Source: Siphonodentalium dalli (lineage: Eukaryota; Mollusca; Scaphopoda; Gadilida; Siphonodentaliidae). From it: a stretch of 64,000 nt of DNA. A program made the position numbers and the translations under genes. How positions within the stretch are numbered: position 1 is the stretch's first letter; every line of letters begins with the position of its first letter. Of the stretch, positions 57,969 through 64,000 are shown piece after piece. Below the pieces are notes generated by a model that ran no database searches, was not told the origin of the DNA, and was given only the letters and a program-made list of their open reading frames with translations. The DNA lies in NCBI GenBank assembly GCA_032622095.1, contig CP136065.1, positions 51,827,949 to 51,891,948 of the forward strand. Direction: 5' to 3'.

Positions 57969-58436
57969 CCACATCTGTGGCGGATTTGGATTAGTATTAA
58001 TTATGTATCGTATATTAATGTATTCCGAATTTCCTCCGTAATTATTGTTGCGCGGATATCAGAATCATTTGCATGTATATAGACATTTATGCATTTCATA
58101 TATTTCAAATATTAATTGTTGCATAACGATGTCCAGGGTATTATAGTTGTATAATCATCAGAATGATTATAGCAAGCGTTGAATAGGGACTATAAATCCC
58201 GACATTCAGTCATACGTTTTGATGATTGAAATCAATCACCCCGACTTATCTTGTGTTTAACTGTTCGTCAACCAATCCATCTATATAATTAGTTGTAAAT
58301 TCCATTTTCGTATTGGGCCGATCTGACGACCCTCAAGCGATACCGATAAATTGGAAAAGTAACCATTGTGTATACTGACTGTGTCATTTGTTCTCAAACC
58401 TCACACAAATATCCGTTTGAGTATTACAGGCTGACC

Positions 58437-58841
58437 ATGGCGGTGGAACAAGGGTCGACCAGTTGTCAGAACCTACCCCCATACTCGGACATTGAGGACG
58501 AAAATACCTCGACATCCGATGATGACGATATGACACCCAATTCAGATGCACGACCATCCACCAGCAGGCGGCCGCATGAAAGCTACCTCGACATGATGCC
58601 GCGCATGCAGTCACCCACATCCTACAACCAGCCATGGGTACAGCCTTACACCGAGCATAGACGATATTACGCAATGCAGTCACCTCCCCCGACTTACAGC
58701 CCGCCCAGAGAAACTGAAGATGCACTCATCGACATCGAACCAGCTATCCATCGCCGATGCCGCTGTTGCGAAACACTTCGACGAATCATCGACCTGCTGC
58801 GCAGCGACGAATTGGACTTGCGATTTCAAGATCAACTTTAA
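58437..58841 (+). CDS. Accessory ORF4: acidic Pro-rich protein with PPxY motif
   Basis: The frame extends upstream to 58368 only with a GTG; the ATG at 58437 follows GAGTATTACAG, a splice-acceptor-like sequence, so a spliced subgenomic RNA is conceivable. It has 134 residues: an acidic segment (DIEDENTSTSDDDD), SPPPTYSPP containing PPTY (PPxY, the WW-domain/NEDD4-binding late motif), LPPYSD (LPxY), and a C-terminal RRCRCCETLRRIIDLL. Late motifs usually sit in Gag and recruit ESCRT for budding; here one occurs in a separate small ORF. Function is inferred only. Confidence 0.45.
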   Translation: MAVEQGSTSCQNLPPYSDIEDENTSTSDDDDMTPNSDARPSTSRRPHESYLDMMPRMQSPTSYNQPWVQPYTEHRRYYAMQSPPPTYSPPRETEDALIDIEPAIHRRCRCCETLRRIIDLLRSDELDLRFQDQL

Positions 58842-58845
58842 ATCG

Positions 58846-58862
58846 AAAAAGTGAAGGAGTAA
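58846..58862 (+). other. Polypurine tract
   Basis: GAAAAAGTGAAGGAGTAA, purines apart from two T, abuts the 3' LTR. It is the expected plus-strand primer site. ORF4 stops just upstream. Confidence 0.65.
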
Positions 58863-59702
58863 TGTGCCAAGACAACCCCAGGGACATAACTTTCAACCCG
58901 GGAAGAAGACAGGCAATCTCTAAGTCAGAGGGGCGCTCGATTACCACACATATCAGCGCCGCTGTTGACCACATCTAGATCGCAAATACTGGGCACCAAA
59001 ACGAATTAGCGAGCGTCCATGCAATAATCATCCCCGACACATACATAGGGAAATGATTTGGGGAGTAAACAGAACGATCTTGAGGATTAGCGAGACCAGA
59101 TGTCTCGCCTAGAAAAGCTACCGAAACCTAACGCAGCGTGATGGATAAGGAGAAGAGTCTATAGGACGCATAGGGAGATGACGATCGCGCGATTACCCTA
59201 GGTACGCCTGGAACCGATTCGCCGTGAAGATGCACCGGGCCGTCATTAACGCCCTCTGTGTATTTAGTAAGAAGAAAGCCGACACCGATAACCAGTTCTA
59301 ACAAACAACCACAGCGATCACCAAGAAGCCTCGGACGCGTAGAAGAGCAGTGTGGAGCAATGGACGAAAATACAAGGTAAACATTATGCTCTTGTATTTC
59401 TAACAACGTCCCACTGATGCGCCGACGGAAGAAGAAGAGCAGACGACAGGAAAATAAACTCAACCGGAACTCAACCGAGTAGAAGAAGAGCAGACGACAG
59501 GAAGACAAACTCAACCGGAACTCAACCGATTAGAAGACGAACAGACACACCCAACCTATGAAGACGGAAGAAGACCCTAAACCAATGAGACGACAGGAAG
59601 AGAAACCCAGATGCCGATGATTGAACATTATTGACTTTGTTGTAAATAAATAATCAAACCGTTCTGATAGCCTTAAGAGTTATATGTACCCGTATTGGCA
59701 CA
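58863..59702 (+). repeat. 3' LTR (840 bp)
   Basis: Same sequence as the 5' LTR with about five substitutions and 7 extra bases in two indels. The internal ~51 bp tandem repeat is kept (about 59430-59545). TGTGCC...GGCACA ends are intact. Confidence 0.9.
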
Positions 59703-59706
59703 GTGT

Positions 59707-60892
59707 CCGCAGATCGATTCCTCAGATGACCTGGTAGCCCATGAATCCTATACGCCACAACTCGCGGCAAACAGGTTGCCACATTAGGGGATTCTTAGGC
59801 CTTGCAGTGGGTTGTTTGAGACAAAAGTATAGCCACTGCATGAAGGCGGATAATGCGTGTATGAATAGAAAAATATCTATTCGATCAATGGGTGTCAAAG
59901 TCGCGGAGTGATAGTCTTCTGGTGTTGGTGACATCATGCATCTGCGACTTCGGTGTAGCATTGGCCGATTGTTGAATCCCATGCTTCATCGGGATATTTA
60001 GCCATATGATTGCAAATTTGCGCAGTGGGCAAAGCCAGCAGTTTCACTAGTGAATATAATTTCCTGATATGTATAGCGAGCAAAGGCAAAAACAAAAGGT
60101 GGAAGTTATTCGTTAAAAAGGAAAAATGAGCTGCATAGGTGAACCAACATTTTTGTTCTTTGTATTACGTTGGGAAACAAATAGTTTCTCATATTATATC
60201 TAAGTGAACATTTCTTCCCATTAACTCAGATGTCGGTGACACCTTCCTGGTATGTGATAGCGGGTTTATGGTGGTTCTGTTTGGTTTGAGGCTACCTTTG
60301 CACACTGGTATATGTTCAGGAATGTGTAAGTATTTGTAAGTAGCCCATATATATGCGGCTGATACGGACCTGGCCCGATGCGGACGCTTTCTATTGTAGT
60401 CCGCTGGCTGTTTCGGAGATGGTCATTTAGCTTGGAAGTTTCTGCAGCACTACAATACAGTCAGTATGTATTTACGAATACTGCCAACGTGAATATTATA
60501 AGCTGTGTTTATGTCATGCCGCTCTGGAATCACGATAGCGTTAATCATATATAACCCTATGTTTTTTGCAGAATATTCACGCTTTGAAGTTTTACTGCAT
60601 GAAACTTGCCAGTATCTCGGATTTGGAATACAACTCCATGCGCTACTCAGGCTGTCAGAGATGACAATATTTCATGTAAATGACGTAAATTGGAAATGAT
60701 CATTTGTTTTAATTATACTCTTTGGAATATATCATTGAAAATCTATTTAAATGGTTTTAACAGCGCCCTCCGTTTGTATCTTCATTTAATTTAGTTATCA
60801 CTATATATAAATTAAATCAAATTAAGCGCGACCAATAATGAATACTTTCGTATAGTATATTATATCATCGTTGCCGTTTTATCACTTGTGGT
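59707..60892. other. Right flank of the LTR element, no gene recognised
   Basis: Short ORFs without motifs (for example minus 59722-59982). Nothing else supportable. Confidence 0.4.
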
Positions 60893-62691
60893 TTTATTCG
60901 CCCAGTGTGGAGGTTATATCCTCCAAATCCAGAAGCAGGATGTAGGCGGTGCATTGTATATTGACATGACACTGAAGCAACGTCGGACATCCTCACCTCA
61001 ACACTTCGTACGCATGTACCAAAGAGACAGACACCACTTTCAAAAACATATGCCCATATATAATACTTGCCCCCAAAACGTAATAATGAGGCTTAGATCC
61101 AGAACCTCTAACTTCAAACTCCAGGCGCTGTCAGCTCATCTTGTTCTCCTGAAAATAAGCTCAAATTGAACCTATTTAAAAAAAACACGAATAAGACCAT
61201 ATCGGCATTATTTGAATCTCTGAATCACGCTCTACATGTATATGAACCTAAATCGACTTAACATATGTACATTCCTTATGTGTTTCCACTGTGGCCCGCG
61301 CCATAAAACTAAATAACAGGTATAAGTCCACTATATGGGCTTATTGCAGAATCGAATAAGTCCAATATGAACTTGCTATATACCTATGTGAATATTTTGG
61401 TCCAATATGAACCTATTTGCAAGAGGATGTCTTGGTCTGTTACATGAGCAACGGTCCGATAATGCATGTTGTCGTGAGAAGCTCTGCCACATGCATCATC
61501 TATACATGACCGTTGGTAGCCGATCGCGTCCGAAGCTTTGAGTTAAAAGTTATGGATCTAAGCATGCATATTGTGTAGATGTGGTGCGACACACATGCAG
61601 AATAAACTGTGTCAGTAATAAGCCGTTCAGTGTGGGGAAATCTGTGTGAATCAGATGTGATCCAACACAGCGCGCTGTTAATGCTATATTATCCATCTGA
61701 TATGTATTCGGATATTATAAGATCTCTAATATTTCATCAGCGTTGTACCATATGAAGGATATCCCCTGGTGATAGGGCTCTGGTGGGCATATTTCAAGAA
61801 CACCACAGAGGCTACCAATAGGTAATCAGTAATGGCTTGCGGGCTATAATAGGAAGCCCAAGAGTGTTGTATCCAATTTTGTGCGAAATCCGTTTTCTCC
61901 TTGACCCGATTCAAGCTGTAAAATTAAGTCGGTCGACAGAACATTGTCAGAGCTGCTGCACATGTCCGCATTTGTACGAGTTTGGTTTGGTTTTATTGCG
62001 CCATATTAGGGTGTATATTGGCAACGTTATTTCGCCCTGTCCTAGGAGTTGATGGAGTAAATTTGATTAAAAACGTACTCGGTATACTGCGTACCTGTTT
62101 TTATTGTGTGGCTCACTAGCGGGAGAATAACATCACTGTCACCACACAGCGAGCGAGTGAGGGGTACATGCTATCGGCATACATTGTCATCGCACGAGTG
62201 AGTGTATATCTACATAAGGTCTCGGTTGTTATCGATTGGCTCCATTGATAAGGCTTCCCATTCGATTTGTATATGTTGGTTAGTTATAATCAGTGTTATT
62301 CGCGGTGTCATCACCTTTTATCAACGGCATCGGTGTATCAATGCAAAGGATGATGCATGTTTACCGATTAACCTTTCATCCAATTGGAACTTATGCGCCC
62401 TTTGTGAACACATATTATACGTGACGCATGGTGTGTAAATATTTCATAATTATAATAACTTTATTTTGGCACGTCCGATTTTAAAAATGTTTTCACATGC
62501 TTCATCACCAAGCACACACCATATACACATATCTATCTATCTATCTATCTATACACATACGAAAAAAATACGTATTAAAGCTCCAATATATTTTATATCT
62601 GTCTAATAATATTATATTGAGGGCGTTACCATTTCTGACTTAATGTTTGTCCTGTTTAGCGTTTCATGTAATTTGTCGTCATACCGATTAG
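60893..62691. repeat. Duplicated block E, copy 2
   Basis: See 39087-41309. This copy lacks the 445 bp minisatellite-bearing stretch and has an expanded (TATC)n at about 62531-62552 (about five units) where copy 1 has none. The frame at 60888-61169 is not kept in copy 1. Confidence 0.85.
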
Positions 62692-62859
62692 TCCGAGAGC
62701 CCATAAGGTTTTATTGTCGTCACTCTGACCAAAAGACCCACTCTGCTCATTTTGTGGCAAATTATATGTAGTTTACGTAAACCAATTTCTAGCGAGTGGG
62801 AAACGTGGCATTTGGGAGATATTTAACATAGAATTTTGTTACAATCTGCCATCATCACC

Positions 62860-63033
62860 TTTCTCATTCACCACGTGCAGCTGTAAATAAGTTACTTATT
62901 GTGCCATTTTGTTAAACAAATTGTTTGTATTAATGTATACCGGAGAGGGGCTCATTAAGTTTTGTAACTTGTGCCCCAATCCATTTTGTATTATACTACA
63001 AATAAAATATGTTTAAAAAAAAATAAAAAAAAA
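62860..63033 (+). mobile_element. 3' tail of the LINE family seen at 19.5-20.3 kb
   Basis: CTGTAAATAAGTTACTTATT, GGAGAGGGGCTCATTAAGTT and TTGTGCCCCAATCCATTTTG match about 20191-20310. It ends with AATAAAATATGTTT and an A-rich tail (about 63014-63033). Extreme 5' truncation, about 170 bp kept. Confidence 0.75.
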
Positions 63034-63254
63034 ATAGAATGATGCCTGGTGTGAGCGAAAAATGTTACTTAAGTGTTGTGGGGATAGTTAGTAATTTCGA
63101 ATGTATGCAACATATGTAATGTCACCTAACACGTTGTATATACCATTTTGTCGGCAATAAGTCATTCTATCTAGTGAATAAACACAGAATTATAATTTCA
63201 GCCACTGACCTCAAGTACGAGAGGTCAAAGGTCAAATATATATAGATGTTGTCA

Positions 63255-64000
63255 GTATTATATACCGCTGGAGGAAAGATCGCAACGTGCGTAAGATGTA
63301 ACTTGTGCTTTCTTTTCGTTGTGGTCATGTGACCAAGCTAGAACTAACTTGAGCCAAATTTTCCATTGGCACCAACAGGCATGACGTGAAAATTCTCAAA
63401 TACAGAAAATTATTCGTGGGTGGTTGGTTGTCTTTCTAAATGAATAATGACATTTCTTTATTCTCGAGATTGATTTCGATAAAGATGTTGAGAAAATCTA
63501 TTTCGAACATGAATTTGATGACAAACGTTTGTTAAATTCCTTAAGGGCACATTTGCATAATTTCCTGGCAATTTGTTTTCAGGCCATTAACGTTGTTGCG
63601 TGACAGACTTAGAAATTACGGATATGTGTTTCACATATTTTGAGCAGATTTTATGGTGGCTAGGAAATTCCACAATTAACCCTTCCATGACTGGAGCTTC
63701 ATGAAAGTGCGAAAACCCTGTGCCAATGCATTCTCTTATATGTGCAAGTCTCACATAGGCGGGTGAATTTTCTTATATACGCGATCCTCGCATACATGTA
63801 TATAAGATAATGCACTGGCTTATATGGTCAAATAAAATACTGTTAGGCCGGTGAATTTTATATACGCGAGGTCCCTAACAATATTTTGTTTGACCATAAT
63901 AGCCAGTTCATTATCTTATATATGCGAGGGTCCATAGGGAGACTCGCATATTTCAGAGAATGCATTGGCACAGGATCTTCAATGCTGCACCAGCGCAGCT
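63255..64000. repeat. Duplicated block F, copy 2, with MITE P6 cut by the window end
   Basis: Follows 44828-45580 closely. P6 begins at 63676 (TTAACCCTTCCATGACTGGA) and continues beyond position 64000, where its right subterminal GCTGCACCAGCGCAGCT is being read. Confidence 0.85.

Larger units (their letters stand above)
53658..59702 (+). mobile_element. Ty3/Gypsy-type LTR retrotransposon, internally deleted
   Basis: Two LTRs starting TGTGCC and ending GGCACA flank an internal region with PBS, gag, protease fused to the integrase C-terminus, two small ORFs and a polypurine tract. GTGT lies on both sides (53654-53657 and 59703-59706), a 4 bp target duplication. Total length 6045 bp. Reverse transcriptase, RNase H and the integrase core are absent, so the copy needs enzymes from elsewhere. 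The Gypsy assignment rests on the target length, Gag type and GPY/F-like motif of the integrase remnant. Confidence 0.85.

Noticed and set aside
60888-61169. 93-codon ORF in block E copy 2
   Set aside because: An 8 bp difference in copy 1 breaks the frame, and no domain was recognised.
1-64000. tRNA, rRNA or snRNA genes
   Set aside because: None could be recognised by reading for conserved loops (GGTTCRA, GTGGCYNAG). A covariance-model scan would be needed for certainty.

Overview
The window is eukaryotic, AT-rich, and almost entirely mobile and repeated DNA. No complete single-copy host gene can be shown. The repeat content (non-LTR retrotransposons, one of them with an SGNH-type ORF1, several palindromic MITE families, a Ty3/Gypsy-type LTR element) fits a marine invertebrate genome. 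A recurring 'TTTAACGTCGTTTYAGC' motif (near 6548, 38170 and 51900) recalls repeats common in molluscs. The mollusc guess is an inference of low confidence.

Layout. 1-8 kb: foldback and TIR elements, piggyBac-like MITEs ('P', TTAA-flanked), a first Tc1/mariner-like MITE ('T', TGTGACCC ends) and a block of 'TTTCCAACTGATGG' repeats with long C tracts. 8.0-18.9 kb: a tandem duplication of a ~1.9 kb unit bounded by T elements. Its first copy is split by a ~6.5 kb, nearly full-length LINE (ORF1 9966-12071, ORF2 12659-16121), and its second copy keeps the empty site. 19-33 kb: a truncated LINE, a frameshifted C2H2 zinc-finger pseudogene (minus strand), two tandem repeats, a PIF/Harbinger transposase scrap and a diverged 'X' element. 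33.45 kb: a probable 3' exon of a Ly6/three-finger protein. 34-38 kb: foldback palindromes and a second truncated LINE. 38-51.6 kb: dispersed duplicated blocks (D, E, F), satellites, three tandem TA-flanked palindromic MITEs, a third LINE fragment and two speculative first exons. 52.5-53.2 kb: a LINE ORF1 (gag-like) remnant on the minus strand. 53.66-59.70 kb: a young LTR retrotransposon with almost identical LTRs. It has gag, a textbook -1 frameshift signal, a protease fused in frame to the integrase C-terminus (RT, RNase H and integrase core are missing) and two small accessory ORFs. 60.9-64 kb: second copies of blocks E and F and another LINE tail.

How parts relate. The most unusual signal is a ~69 bp near-perfect hairpin (stem beginning GCCAATGCATTCTCTTATAT). 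It occurs in pairs inside two MITE families with different ends and different target sites, as if a hairpin cassette moved between them. The T copies also seem to have mediated unequal crossing-over, because the middle copy is a hybrid of the outer two. The LTR element has intact ends and a Gag-Pro frameshift but no polymerase, so it would depend on enzymes supplied by a relative.
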